A stretch of DNA of 64,000 nt, taken from contig JBAIZL010000002.1 in the NCBI GenBank assembly GCA_036971475.1, positions 17,228,067-17,292,066 of the forward strand, given 5' to 3'. This DNA comes from Prosapia bicincta. Lineage: Eukaryota > Arthropoda > Insecta > Hemiptera > Cercopidae. The notes below the pieces were generated by a model, which made no database searches, was not told the origin of the DNA, and saw only the letters and a list, made by a program, of their open reading frames with translations. Both the position numbers and the translations under genes were made by a program. Of the stretch, positions 54,466-64,000 are shown one piece after another (the stretch's first letter is position 1; the number at the start of each line of letters is the position of its first letter).

Positions 54466-54658
54466 CACTTTAAAAAAATGTTTTAACTTGCCTATAGTAG
54501 CACTTACTTTAATTGTTGAGGACGGCCGTTTCGGGAGATGTGTCCCTTTGTGTTACGGTCTGAGTTGACAAAGGGACACATCTCCCGAAACGGCCGTCCT
54601 CAACAAGCAAAGTAAGTGCTACTATAGGCAAGTTAAAACATTTTTTTAAAGTGTAAGT
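54466..54658. repeat. Near-perfect palindrome with hammerhead-like motif (Penelope-type family 4)
   Basis: The outer arms ATGTTTTAACTTGCCTATAG and inner arms GACGGCCGTTTCGGGAGATG are mirrored on the right side around an asymmetric centre (GTTACGGTCTGAGTTG). On the plus strand 54565-54598 reads TTGACAAA, GGGA-loop-TCCC, GAA, ACGGCCGT, C. A related degenerate half is at 63943-64000. No protein part is present; class inferred from shared structure. Confidence 0.7.
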
Positions 54659-54659
54659 A

Positions 54660-55701
54660 TATTTTTGTATTTAATTATTATTTTTTTTTTATTATACACT
54701 TTTTACATTAACAAATGAACAACAAAATTATGCTACACTCTAATATTCAGGCTTTTCTATCATTACCAGGTATCAATTTTTGCTTTTTGCTATTAGAGCA
54801 AGGTTTTTCTATAATTACCCAATTTATATAGTCTATCATTAGAGCGTAAAATATAATAATCAAAAACAGTCAATGTATAAAACAAATTGCAGGGTTATGA
54901 ATTATCGGAGCGCTCAAGTTCCCTTTGATAACTTTAAATTATTTTATAATTTTATAAAAGTAATTTACCTAAAGTTAATCTATCATGGATATTACTTTTA
55001 CATATAGTGATTTACAGTTTTTACACTGTGTTGACTCTTGACTCACTGACTTATGGTTCATGTTCTGTGGCCATTCTCTACCGTTAATTTAAACATGTTT
55101 TCATTACAGTATAACCTATTTGAGGTTTCCTAGTTGGCAATCTTCTGAAGTTTGCATTTTAGCTGTGTTTAATATTTGCAATTTTTCAGTGTACTTCATC
55201 TTGTTTTTCAAGTAGAGTGCTATTTTCGTTTAAATCAAGTTTATGCAACATAATAGTAATTGCTTTTTTTATAATTAAAATCATCAATAATTAAGTCTGG
55301 TAAGTAAAAGACTTCTTTCAAAAGACATTAAATTTTAAGGTTAGTTCACGTGCTAACTGGTTTTTCAAGAGGTTGTGGTTCCTTATCATGATAAGTAATT
55401 ACATAACGAATTTGTTTCCAGTTGAAGCCAGTGGTGTTTTGTATTATGCTATTAGGGCAGAACTGCATAGGGTATTTATTTACATCTACATGTAATCGAT
55501 ATTAGCAAAACAATTATTTACATATATTTATGAAGATAATCTTCAAAAACATGAGACAAATAAAACAATACCCCACAAATTTAAAATTTGAAAAATAAAT
55601 TTATTTCTAAATTAATATGTGAGAAAGTAAGAAAAATAATTACCCTCAAGAGGGCTCTCAACCACCTTGTAAATTACCATAACCATGTGATACAAACAAT
55701 A
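54660..55701. other. Intergenic, no feature recognised
   Basis: AT-rich; no repeat or coding frame supported. Confidence 0.4.
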
Positions 55702-55709
55702 AATTAGTG

Positions 55710-56226
55710 GGTTAAAATGCTGAAGCTCGGCCACCTACGATATTTTGGGAAATTGTTAAACGCCACCAAATATCGATATCTACAAGAATTTTTTTTTATT
55801 GACCTAGGAAAGTGACTTTTAAAAAATTTAAAGTAGGGTAAAAAATTCAGCACGGATGTAGACATTGTGAATGTGCGCGGAGTGATACAAATTTTGCGTT
55901 ACATCACAGTGCTGCGCATAAGGTTGTACGCATAAGGGCAGTAACAAAAATAATAGTTATAAATATAGCTTAAAGGCTTGTTTTTGTTACATAAAGTTTA
56001 GATGGCTAAAACATGAAATATACAGTTGTGACATCACAAAGCATTTGTATCACTCCGCGCCCATTCACAACTTCTACATCAGCGCTGAATTTTTTACCCT
56101 ACTTTAGATTGAAAAAAGTAACTTTCCTAGGTCAATAAAAAAAAATTCTTGTGGATATCGTCCTATTTGGTGGTGTTAAACAATTTCCCAAAATATCGTA
56201 GGTGGCCGAGGTTCAGCATTTTTACC
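55710..56226. mobile_element. Foldback MITE with long inverted arms and 8-bp target duplication
   Basis: Target duplication AATTAGTG is perfect (55702-55709 and 56227-56234). The ends GGTTAAAATGCTGAAGCTCG and (inverted) GGTAAAAATGCTGAACCTCG start arms of roughly 190 bp each. A centre of about 140 bp is unpaired. The 8-bp duplication would suit hAT or P-type elements, but the GG start does not match either cleanly, so the superfamily is left open. It encodes no protein. Confidence 0.85.
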
Positions 56227-56234
56227 AATTAGTG

Positions 56235-56825
56235 CTCTGAGAAAACTTGTTCTTGTATTTAGATATATAAAAGTATTTATTTCCGTTAGCCACATACATA
56301 CATTTTGGCCATGAAACCTCGTTGGCTTCTCTAATAACTTTAGATTCCCTAGTGTATTCATTGTTTAAATGTTTTGGTATTTGTTTACTTTTGTGAACTA
56401 TTAGACATCTACTTCCTTTGAGTAATACCTTTTGCCAAGTGGCATTACATGATCTATATTCTTACCTTATATTTGTTTGATAGTAATGTTGTATAAAATT
56501 ACAATCAAATCTATCAAAACTGGATACTTCATAGGTATATTTTAATATAGGTATATAGTAATGTTGTATTAATTACAACCAAATCTATCTTACTGAATAC
56601 TTATAGGTAGAATCTAATAAAGTTATATATAGTACCATGCGCTGTGGATACTGTGTGCAAAATCTAATCCGAACTAAAATGTGGCAAAAGAAAACTTTCC
56701 AACACAAAAAAAAAAAATTAAGTATCAATTTGGACAAGATTAAACTTTTGGACATATTTAGGAATGTTTTCATACACATATCTAAAGGGTTCTCTAATGT
56801 AAATAACTACCAATTGTTTTAAAAT
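56235..56825. other. Intergenic, no feature recognised
   Basis: Includes a short local duplication: TAGTAATGTTGTAT...ATTACAA...CAAATCTATC at about 56480 and 56560. Confidence 0.4.
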
Positions 56826-58375
56826 TTATTTAAACACCATACACCTATTGATATAATTACCACTGTTGAGGCTATAAATAGTGTCAATTTCAATAAGCTT
56901 AGAATGATCAAAAATAATTTTATGAATATTTTTTAAATATTCTTTTATTAATATGAAATTTAATAAATCAATAAGGATAACCACAAAGCAATAAATATTC
57001 TTGTACACAAGTTTCAAATTTCTAAAGGTAATGTTACTGTGTTATGAAATCTTCATCATATAAAGAAAAAGTAGAGTTTTCTTTGTCTCACAAATTTACA
57101 TATCTTTCTTTAAATAACGATCCTCTTCCAAGTTTAAGGACCAAGGCTAACACAATATTAAAGAAATGGAATCATAATGGTTATTTTAACCCTCCTTTGC
57201 ATCCCCATTTTATCACACAATCTGATACTTGTTTACTTAAATTTTATGGTTTACCCAAGGTTCATAAATCTGGGATTCCTCTTAGACCTATTGTTTCTTA
57301 TGTTAATTCTCCTACGTGTTTTTTGGCAAAAACTATATGTAACATTCTTGAAGATAGGTTCCTGAAACTAAGACTTATATAAGAAATAGCGAAATCTTGT
57401 TGCTGTTCAAGACGAGCTGGTTGTTAATCCTTTTTACACTTTTGCTATTACTTGCTACCAGACTTTTTGTTAACTAGAAGTTGTTTAATTGTTAACTTAC
57501 ACTCCAAGTTTAAGTTTTGTTAACTTACACTTGAAACATTTCCTCCAAGTGTAAGTTAACAATTTAACAACTTTTAGTTAACAAAAAGTCTGGTCGCAAG
57601 TAATAGCCAAAGTATTATAAGAAATAGCTTAGATGTGCTTGGAAAAATTAAAGAATTAGGTGTTCCAGATGATCCCATAATGATTAGCATTGATGTTGTT
57701 TCACTTTTTACTAATGTTAACACTAAGTTAGTATTAAAAGCTATTGGGAAAATATATAACTATATTAAACATAAATATGATATGCATCTTTCTGATTTAC
57801 TTGAGGCTGTGGAATTCCTAATGGAAAACACATTTTTTCAATTTGATAATAAATTTTATAAGCAACTTTAAGGCACACCTATGGGTAGTCCAATATCCCC
57901 CAAATTTGCTAATATTGTTTTAGACGACCTTGAGCAGGTTTGACTAATTTTAAGTTTTAAACCAATTTATTTTGGGCATTATGTAGACGATGTATACACT
58001 ATTGTTCCTATTGCTAAAGTACAGGAATTACTTGATGAATTTAATAGTTACGATGAAAGGCTTCAGTTTACCTACCAAATTGAAAGTGAAAATAAACTCA
58101 ATTTTTTGGTACTGTGGATTATTAAATGGGATGGTAAACTCATCACGGACTGGTGTCATAAACCTATTTTTTTGGCCAGATTTTTAATTTTAACTCAGAT
58201 CATCCGATGTCACAGAAACGTGGAATGGTATAAGGTTGATAAAGTTCTTGACTTATCACTTCCTTCCTTTCATCATAGAAATTTGAAACTTGTACAAGAA
58301 TAATTATTGCTTGGTGATTATCCTTATCAATTTATTAAATTTCATATTAATAAAAGAATATTTTTAAAACTTATC
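56826..58375 (+). pseudogene. Penelope-like reverse transcriptase, with an inverted copy of its 3' end
   Basis: From about 57044 the plus strand reads LNNDPLPSLRTKANTILKKW, LKFYGLPKVHKSGIPLRPIV, then after the insertion at 57391 LGVPDDPIMISIDVVSLFTN (motif A), GTPMGSPISPKFANIV after one stop (motif B), YFGHYVDDVYTIVPIAKVQE (motif C) and FTYQIESENKLNFLV. The motifs fit Penelope-like RT. A TAA at 57869, a TGA at about 57941 and the insertion inactivate it. Positions 56935-57033 are the reverse complement of 58279-58375, so a piece of the element's 3' part is present head-on at the 5' side, an inverted layout seen in Penelope-like copies. Confidence 0.88.
57391..57615. mobile_element. Foldback element inserted in the Penelope RT, with 13-bp duplication
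   Basis: The 13-bp sequence TATAAGAAATAGC is present on both sides (57378-57390 and 57616-57628), and removing one copy with the insert restores the RT reading frame. Most of the insert is a palindrome: CTTTTGCTATTACTTGCTAC ... GTTAACTTACACTCC with the mirrored ACACTTGAAACATTTCCTCC ... GGTCGCAAGTAATAGCCAAA. A further half copy is at 43768-43845. Encodes nothing. Confidence 0.8.
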
Positions 58376-59105
58376 TCTTTTCCATCTTCAAACAGTGTCG
58401 GAGGATGGTAACATCCTGTCTTCAAAATTGATGGTAACAGGAGTTAATTCTAGTTAAAACATTGCTTCAAAGAAACCTCATTTACACCAAATAATTATCT
58501 AATGTATTTATAAGTCTTAATTTTGTTATTAACTATTAAGTAGTTAGTTTGAAATTTACCTAAATATTTTAATAACGAAACATTTTGTAGTAGCAAATAT
58601 ATCTTGGCTAGGAATGGCAATTCATGTTTATGGATGATTCTATCTGAAAACATTCTCATTTTACTGAATTATATCATACCAATATTATACTAAGCATCAT
58701 TTTACAGATGGCAGATAATTTTAGTACTATGAAATAATATTCTATATTACATCAACATCATATTCTCAATACCAATTGGTTTAACATGGGTTGGCAAAAA
58801 AAATCGTGTTTAAAAACATTATTAAACAAAAATGCTTAGATAAGTAATACAGATTTTTCATAATTCCAGAGTTTTCTTTACCTTGTTTAAACAAAACACA
58901 GTAAAACAAAAAAATACACAAACTATCATAGATATTATAGAGTAATTTATTTACAAAATATAAACTATCCTTTGGGTTCAAATTTTGTTGTGTTATTTAA
59001 TTTAGTTTTAAAGGTTATTTTTAATAGAGTATACTGTTTCTTTTCTTATTTTAGATACATTAAAAAGCTTGAGAGTCTGTATCAAATTTCTGTTTTTGTT
59101 TTTAG
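58376..59105. other. Upstream region of GNL2, probable 5'-UTR intron end
   Basis: No coding frame supported. The last bases form a pyrimidine-rich acceptor (TTTCTGTTTTTGTTTTTAG, ending 59105), five bases before the GNL2 start. A second acceptor-like TTATTTTAG ends at about 59055. A non-coding first exon upstream is inferred but not located. Confidence 0.5.
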
Positions 59106-59110
59106 ATACT

Positions 59111-61024
59111 ATGGCAAAAACAAAGTCAAACTCAAAAGCCCCTCGGAAGGAGGGCATAATCAATCGATCTGGCCACAGTATGAATCCCAATAGGACACTT
59201 GAAGGTTTAAAAGGAGTTGCCAAACCTCGAAGCAAATCTACTATAAACAGATTGCAAATGTACAGAAACTTTAAACCAAAAAGAGACAGAACAGGAAAAA
59301 TTATTAGCCCCGCTCCTTTTCAAGGTAGGTTACCTCAAGGAACAGTGGCAAGAGTAGAACCAAACCGAAAGTGGTTTGAAAATTCCAGAGTAATCGGGCA
59401 AAGTGCACTGCAAAAATTCCAAGATGAGCTGGGGAAGGCGATGAAAAATTCATATGATGTTGTTATGAAATCAACAAAATTGCCCATTACTCTCTTAAAT
59501 GAAGTAAGTAAACACTCCAGAGTTCATTTGCTGGAAACTGAATCCTTTGAGTCAGTTTTTGGTAAAAAGAAAAGTAGGAAAAAGCCTAATTTAAAAGTAA
59601 GAGATGAAGAACATTTTTCAGAGATCGTTAATGATGTTACACATGCTTATAACACTGAGAGTGATTATGACATTGTAAAAGAAGATTCTGGAGTAAAGGA
59701 ATCTGTTCGTGATTGGGTAATGGGAGCAGGACAGAGTCGAAGAATTTGGAATGAATTATATAAAGTTATTGATTCATCTGATGTTGTACTGATGGTATTA
59801 GATGTTCGGGATCCGATTGGTACACGATGTCAGCATATTGAAAATTTCTTAAAAAAAGAAAAGCCTCATAAACATTTAGTTTTCGTTCTAAATAAAGTTG
59901 ATCTGGTACCAACATGGGTAACTCAGCGATGGGTTGCCATATTGAGTTCTGAATATCCTACCATAGCATTTCATGCTTCTTTGACTCATCCATTTGGCAA
60001 GGGGGCTGTTATAAATTTACTAAGACAGTTTTCAAAATTACATTCTGATAAAAAGCAGATTAGTGTTGGTTTTATAGGTTATCCTAATGTTGGGAAGAGT
60101 TCTGTAATAAATGCTCTAAGGTCAAAGAAAGTTTGTAAAGTGGCACCGATTGCCGGAGAAACTAAAGTGTGGCAGTATATTACTTTAATGCAAAGGATTT
60201 ATCTGATCGACTGTCCAGGTGTTGTATATGCAACAACAGATTCAGAAAGTGATACAGAGAAAGTATTGAAAGGCGTTGTTCGCATTGAAAACTGTCCAGA
60301 ACCTGAACAATATATTTCTGCAGTTCTTGATAAAGTACAAAAAGAGTATATTGTTAGAACATATGGGGTTTTAAATTGGGTAGATAGTGAAGATTTTCTA
60401 ACACAGCTAAGTAAAAAAATGGGGAAATTGTTAAAAAAAGGAGAGCCTGATATTCCGATCACTGCAAGGATTGTTTTGAATGACTGGCAGAGAGGAAAAT
60501 TGCCATATTATACACCACCAGAAGGATTTGAAATTCCAAAGTCCAAAATAGCAAATCAATCCAAAGAAGAATCAGAAAAAGACACAGTTCCAGAAGAGGA
60601 TATTCTGAAAGAAATTAATAATGAAAACACCCAACACAAAGAAGAAGATACAAAAATTTTAACATTGCCTTCAACTTTCAAAGTAATTCAAGATTTTACA
60701 AAAATCCGTGTTACATCGAATTTTCCAGTTGAAGACTTGAATCTTGAAACAACATTTGCCCCAGAAAAGAAGGAAAAGAAAGAGGTTAAACGAAAAACTG
60801 AGGATTCTGATTCTTCAGACACCTTCAGTGAGGATGAGAGTGATGATGAAGAACCTAAACAAGCTGAAGATTTAGTAAAGGATATGGCAAATTTAACAGC
60901 TCGTCAGAAGAGAAGTCTATTGAGAAAAATTAAAAGGAAGAAAACTGGAAGTGATTTTTATGAAGTTACAAATGTTAAGAATAGAAATAGAGATAGAAAA
61001 GTGCCCAAGAAGAAAAGGATATAA
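59111..61024 (+). CDS. GNL2: Nucleolar GTP-binding protein 2 (GNL2/NOG2)
   Basis: GNL2 (yeast Nog2) is an essential nucleolar/nuclear GTPase that binds the pre-60S particle and monitors rRNA maturation before export. The 637-aa product begins at ATG 59111, preceded by a strong acceptor at 59105 and matching the family N-terminus; an upstream in-frame extension is excluded by that acceptor. Domains: NGP1NT region (about 43-175, [36 protein letters not shown]), then a circularly permuted GTPase: DVRDPIGTR (231-239), G4 NKVD (261-264), HASLTHPFG (288-296), G1 GYPNVGKSS (323-331), AGETKVWQ (348-355), G3 DCPG (367-370). [13 protein letters not shown] (455-467) is the family hallmark. The tail is acidic then lysine-rich ([23 protein letters not shown]), fitting a nucleolar protein. 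Human GNL2 is longer (731 aa), mainly in the tail. The coding region has no intron. Confidence 0.97.
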   Translation: MAKTKSNSKAPRKEGIINRSGHSMNPNRTLEGLKGVAKPRSKSTINRLQMYRNFKPKRDRTGKIISPAPFQGRLPQGTVARVEPNRKWFENSRVIGQSALQKFQDELGKAMKNSYDVVMKSTKLPITLLNEVSKHSRVHLLETESFESVFGKKKSRKKPNLKVRDEEHFSEIVNDVTHAYNTESDYDIVKEDSGVKESVRDWVMGAGQSRRIWNELYKVIDSSDVVLMVLDVRDPIGTRCQHIENFLKKEKPHKHLVFVLNKVDLVPTWVTQRWVAILSSEYPTIAFHASLTHPFGKGAVINLLRQFSKLHSDKKQISVGFIGYPNVGKSSVINALRSKKVCKVAPIAGETKVWQYITLMQRIYLIDCPGVVYATTDSESDTEKVLKGVVRIENCPEPEQYISAVLDKVQKEYIVRTYGVLNWVDSEDFLTQLSKKMGKLLKKGEPDIPITARIVLNDWQRGKLPYYTPPEGFEIPKSKIANQSKEESEKDTVPEEDILKEINNENTQHKEEDTKILTLPSTFKVIQDFTKIRVTSNFPVEDLNLETTFAPEKKEKKEVKRKTEDSDSSDTFSEDESDDEEPKQAEDLVKDMANLTARQKRSLLRKIKRKKTGSDFYEVTNVKNRNRDRKVPKKKRI

Positions 61025-61059
61025 ATCTTTTGTTTTTTTTTTTAATCAGATGGTAACAC

Positions 61060-61072
61060 AATAAATAATAAA
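61060..61072 (+). other. GNL2: GNL2 polyadenylation signals
   Basis: Two AATAAA hexamers (61060-61065 and 61067-61072), 36 nt after the stop codon. Confidence 0.6.
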
Positions 61073-62689
61073 CAATATACCAAGAAATGAAGTATTTGTA
61101 CTTTTTTTAGCCAATGGTGATCAAATTGTCTAACACTGTATTGCTAAACAATATTGTATATTTTTTTTTAATTTTCAAATTTTTAACTTTTCCTAAATTA
61201 AATTTAGTAACAATGAAAGATCTGTATATTTCAAAGTATAGTACAACATAGTAACCTAAAATAAAGAGAAACTCAGTAAAGAGTTTGAAACTCTGAAGAG
61301 AAAAATACACAAAAGTTATTGCAAATATATTTTCATATTACTAATTTCTTTTTTATCTTACACCTAAATCCAGCTTCTTTTTATATATTTGTTTACTACT
61401 TCTTAAAGCTTTCAGTGCTCTGATCAAATAACTTGTTACAAATTCATAAACACACATTGATACACTATCATTATATCTACTTTTAGGAGATCTCAAAAGA
61501 TGAAAATACTCTATAAGTACAGATGTATTTCACAATGCCCCAGCTAGATCTATTGTTTCCTTTACTAACATATAATTCACCTTTAAGAAAATGTATGGCC
61601 TAAATATAAATTGTATTATAAAATAAGAGAAATGAAGAAAGGCGGCTAGCACATTCAACAAATAGCATCTAATACTGTATATCATTAAAAAAAAATTGAT
61701 CCAACAAATCTAAAAAGGATCATGCCTTGTCAAAGCACCTTACATTGGTTTTCATGTTTTTAATTAGTGGCACACAAATTTGCAACTGTTTAGAAAGTTT
61801 TTGAAGATTTACTTTTTTAAATTGAAAAAATGTTTGTTACCAAATCAATTTGGTAACATAAAATGTTTGCACACTAGAGGAGTTACTGGTGCCTCGTTCA
61901 GCACTCTGACTCTGGGAATGGGAATATTGCACTATGTCCCAGTTTACCTACCATGAGCGACTGAAACGTACACTCCTCACAACATGCGATCTGTCAGAAA
62001 TCAACATATCAACTTTAATAAACGTGAACTCTTTTTGTAAGTCAATTTTAAATGCACAAGTTTTAATGTTTAGATAAAGACGTTGAATTTAAATTATCGA
62101 CTCACCACTGTCAAATAAACAATTAATAAATATTATCTTCTAAGAGAAACATTAACAGTGCAGAAGCCGATTATGGATTAAAATGATGGTGATGGAGGTT
62201 GGCTTAATCACCACCAACCGAATGACATTAGCTTTTTAGCAAAAGCAAAAATCCCTTATTTGTAGTATTTCTATAAATTCCTGCTGCATTGAAATGTGAT
62301 TTTAGATCAATAGAAATGTAAAATTTTCAAGATTACATGAAGTAAAAAGTGAGAGCTATTTTTAGATAATTATAAATTTTAACACTTTAAAACATTTTAA
62401 TAAAAACTATATTCAATAGTAAATATATAACCATAAATAACTCATGTGCAACCGGATAAGAGTCAACGATAACTAAAACTATAATGACTTAACTAAGTAA
62501 ATCCATAGGGCTTACTTGCTGACGAGTTCCTTTTACAAAGCAAAGCCTCTTCAAGATGATTACATCAAGAAACTTCAAAACTTGAAATCGAAAAAACAAA
62601 TGTCAGATAATTTTGGGCCTACATTTTAAGTTTTCTTATGACTAAATGCTATCAACATTTTAATGGATGCAGTTTTGGCATTACTTGGT
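61073..62689. other. Downstream of GNL2, no feature recognised
   Basis: AT-rich; no coding frame or repeat boundary supported. Confidence 0.4.
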
Positions 62690-62860
62690 AAAAAGAACCA
62701 CTACTTACTGATATTTGTCAACAGAAACATTTTGCATTAGATCAGTGCATTATTCCAATGCTGTGAGTCTTGTTTGTGACTCACAGCATTGAACAATGCA
62801 CTGACCTGGTATGAAACTGAAGCGTCAAGTAGTGTTTTTTTTTGCCAAGTTATACTAATA
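62690..62860. repeat. Palindromic Penelope-type family 6 terminal repeat
   Basis: GCATTACTTGGTAAAAAGAA with CACTACTTACTGATATTTGT on the left and their inverted counterparts on the right surround a perfect centre of GACTCACAGCATTG-type arms (62757-62790). It is the inverted-duplicate version of the 11284 hairpin, with the GAA part mutated. Confidence 0.7.
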
Positions 62861-63228
62861 GTAGTAATTTCAATGCAGTTTTATTTCAAAGACTCTCCAA
62901 GCACCATTTGAAGGGCAGTCATTATCAAGTGCCGTCTACAAAATCTGTATAGAGCGCAGTAGTGTAGTTATAATAAATAAACAACAATAACCTATAACAT
63001 TGTTAGCATCATCAGGGTTACAAACATGTACATTAAGGGTTTTTTAATATTTGTAGCAAGCGTTATTGTTATTTATTATACATGTTTTCTTGAACAGAGA
63101 ATTACATCATATCAAAATGTTTACTGCCAAAAAAATAGAAGATATATTTGTAAATTATGAACAGGAAGTAAACTTATTCTAGATTTCAAAAAGTTAGTTA
63201 AAATATATTGATTATAACTGAGTTATAG
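62861..63228. other. Intergenic, no feature recognised
   Basis: AT-rich; nothing supported. Confidence 0.4.
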
Positions 63229-63347
63229 ATATCCCCTCCCTGAAAATAACCCAAAATGTTAATGTTTTTGAAAAAGAATTTGTGTTCCATTTGGGTAGTA
63301 CAAGTTTTAAGTTAGTCTCTGTAGCAACAGAAGATAGTGGACCAATG
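63229..63347 (+). CDS. Possible orphan exon, function unknown
   Basis: The plus-strand frame IPSLKITQNVNVFEKEFVFH, LGSTSFKLVSVATEDSGPM ends at a consensus donor (ATG|GTAAGT) and starts after an AG (63227-63228) with a poor pyrimidine tract. Its composition looks more protein-like than the neighbouring AT-rich sequence. I do not recognise the family. It could equally be a chance frame or transposon scrap. If real it belongs to a further gene extending past the window. Confidence 0.25.
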
Positions 63348-63942
63348 GTAAGTGTTAATACAATACTGCTACGAATTGTCAATTCAGAAATGATAAATAA
63401 GATTTAAAACTAAAAAAGCTTTTTAAAAGAAGAATATGTGAGGAAGCTAATAGTGAGAGTTTTTTTGTAATCCATTACTATAAGGTTTATCCAAGGTCAT
63501 GAATTAGGACACTATCTCAACTACAGAAACCTTTACCATGAAGTTCTCGGGTACCAAACATCAATTTTGACACTAGTGAAATATTTACAATGATGTCGGG
63601 TAGAGGATGGGACTTTGGAACATATTTTTGAATACAATTGTCAAAACTAATTTAGGGCGTTTTAATCATGTTGGACACTTTAGGGAAGTTTGCTTTTCAT
63701 GTTTAGATAGTTATATTTACTTCTTATAACTATATATAGTTCCTGACATTCCATACATAACTGTTATTAACCTGAAGGTGGATACATCATCAGGATTATT
63801 CATCTATTAGATATTTTTTTAAAGTATAAATTTAAAAATAATTAGTTATCTTATTTGTATTAATTGGTTCCATCATCATGTGAGATACTATTTTATATCT
63901 AAAAACGCTTGTTCAATGTTACAACTTTCTTTTATGACTGTT
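63348..63942. other. Intergenic, no feature recognised
   Basis: AT-rich; nothing supported. Confidence 0.4.
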
Positions 63943-64000
63943 GAGGACAGTCGTTTGGGAAGATGTGTCCCATTGTCAATTTAGACCATAACTGATCTCT
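63943..64000 (-). repeat. Partial Penelope-type family 4 repeat at the window edge
   Basis: TGTTGAGGACAGTCGTTTGG and GATGTGTCCCATTGTCAATT match the arm at 54513-54553 with about 20% differences. The GAA is changed, so the hammerhead-like part is degenerate. The copy continues beyond the window. Confidence 0.6.

Noticed and set aside
60199..60462. Minus-strand open frame inside GNL2
   Set aside because: Shadow of the GNL2 coding sequence with no similarity of its own.

Overview
This is an AT-rich, intron-rich, transposon-dense piece of an animal nuclear genome, most likely an insect. The transposon mix (several mariner and pogo/Tigger families, a P-element/THAP9 relative, a BEL/Pao gag, Jockey- and R1/I-like LINEs, many Penelope-like elements) is typical of arthropods and would suit a hemipteran, but the order cannot be fixed from sequence alone. 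There is no bacterial gene organisation, CRISPR array or operon.

Only two host genes are well supported, both on the + strand. (1) The 3' half of SHPRH, the SNF2-family, RING-type E3 ubiquitin ligase of DNA damage tolerance, occupies 2936-40381 as 11 exons. All introns are GT-AG, the phases match throughout, and the joined coding part is 2,244 nt (747 codons plus stop). The 5' half lies upstream of the window. It includes a complete C3HC4 RING finger split across two exons, the second helicase lobe and the stop codon. (2) GNL2/NOG2, a circularly permuted nucleolar GTPase for 60S ribosome assembly, is a single uninterrupted coding exon at 59111-61024 (637 aa), with a likely 5'-UTR intron just before the ATG. 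A possible exon of a third gene lies at 63229-63347 (weak).

Nearly everything else is mobile DNA in the SHPRH introns and the 18.7 kb between the genes. DNA transposons with readable ends: mariner-type copies (2060-2804, 12087-12967, 31172-32087, 48717-49903), a palindromic mariner piece (289-1064), a non-autonomous hAT-like element with a perfect 8-bp target duplication (17801-18990), an inverted pair of one pogo/Tigger family (19466-21930 and 24402-26807), a second pogo family (29724-30470), degraded pogo pieces (13587, 32740, 48328), a THAP/P-element-like pseudogene (37137-38749) and a foldback MITE (55710-56226). Retroelements: a decayed LINE with endonuclease, RT and RNase H parts (6645-10145), a Jockey-type LINE (51311-52937, minus), LINE scraps (26980, 53758) and a BEL/Pao gag (41493-42830, minus).

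The most distinctive component is a set of at least six Penelope-like families. Three copies retain RT motifs and/or GIY-YIG traces. Their repeated ends carry a small stem-loop followed by GAA, a short palindrome starting with A and ending with T, and then A or C. This resembles the dimer-forming hammerhead ribozymes described from Penelope-like elements, but several families depart from the hammerhead core. A second observation is that two different pogo families end in a PCNA-binding (PIP-box) signature.
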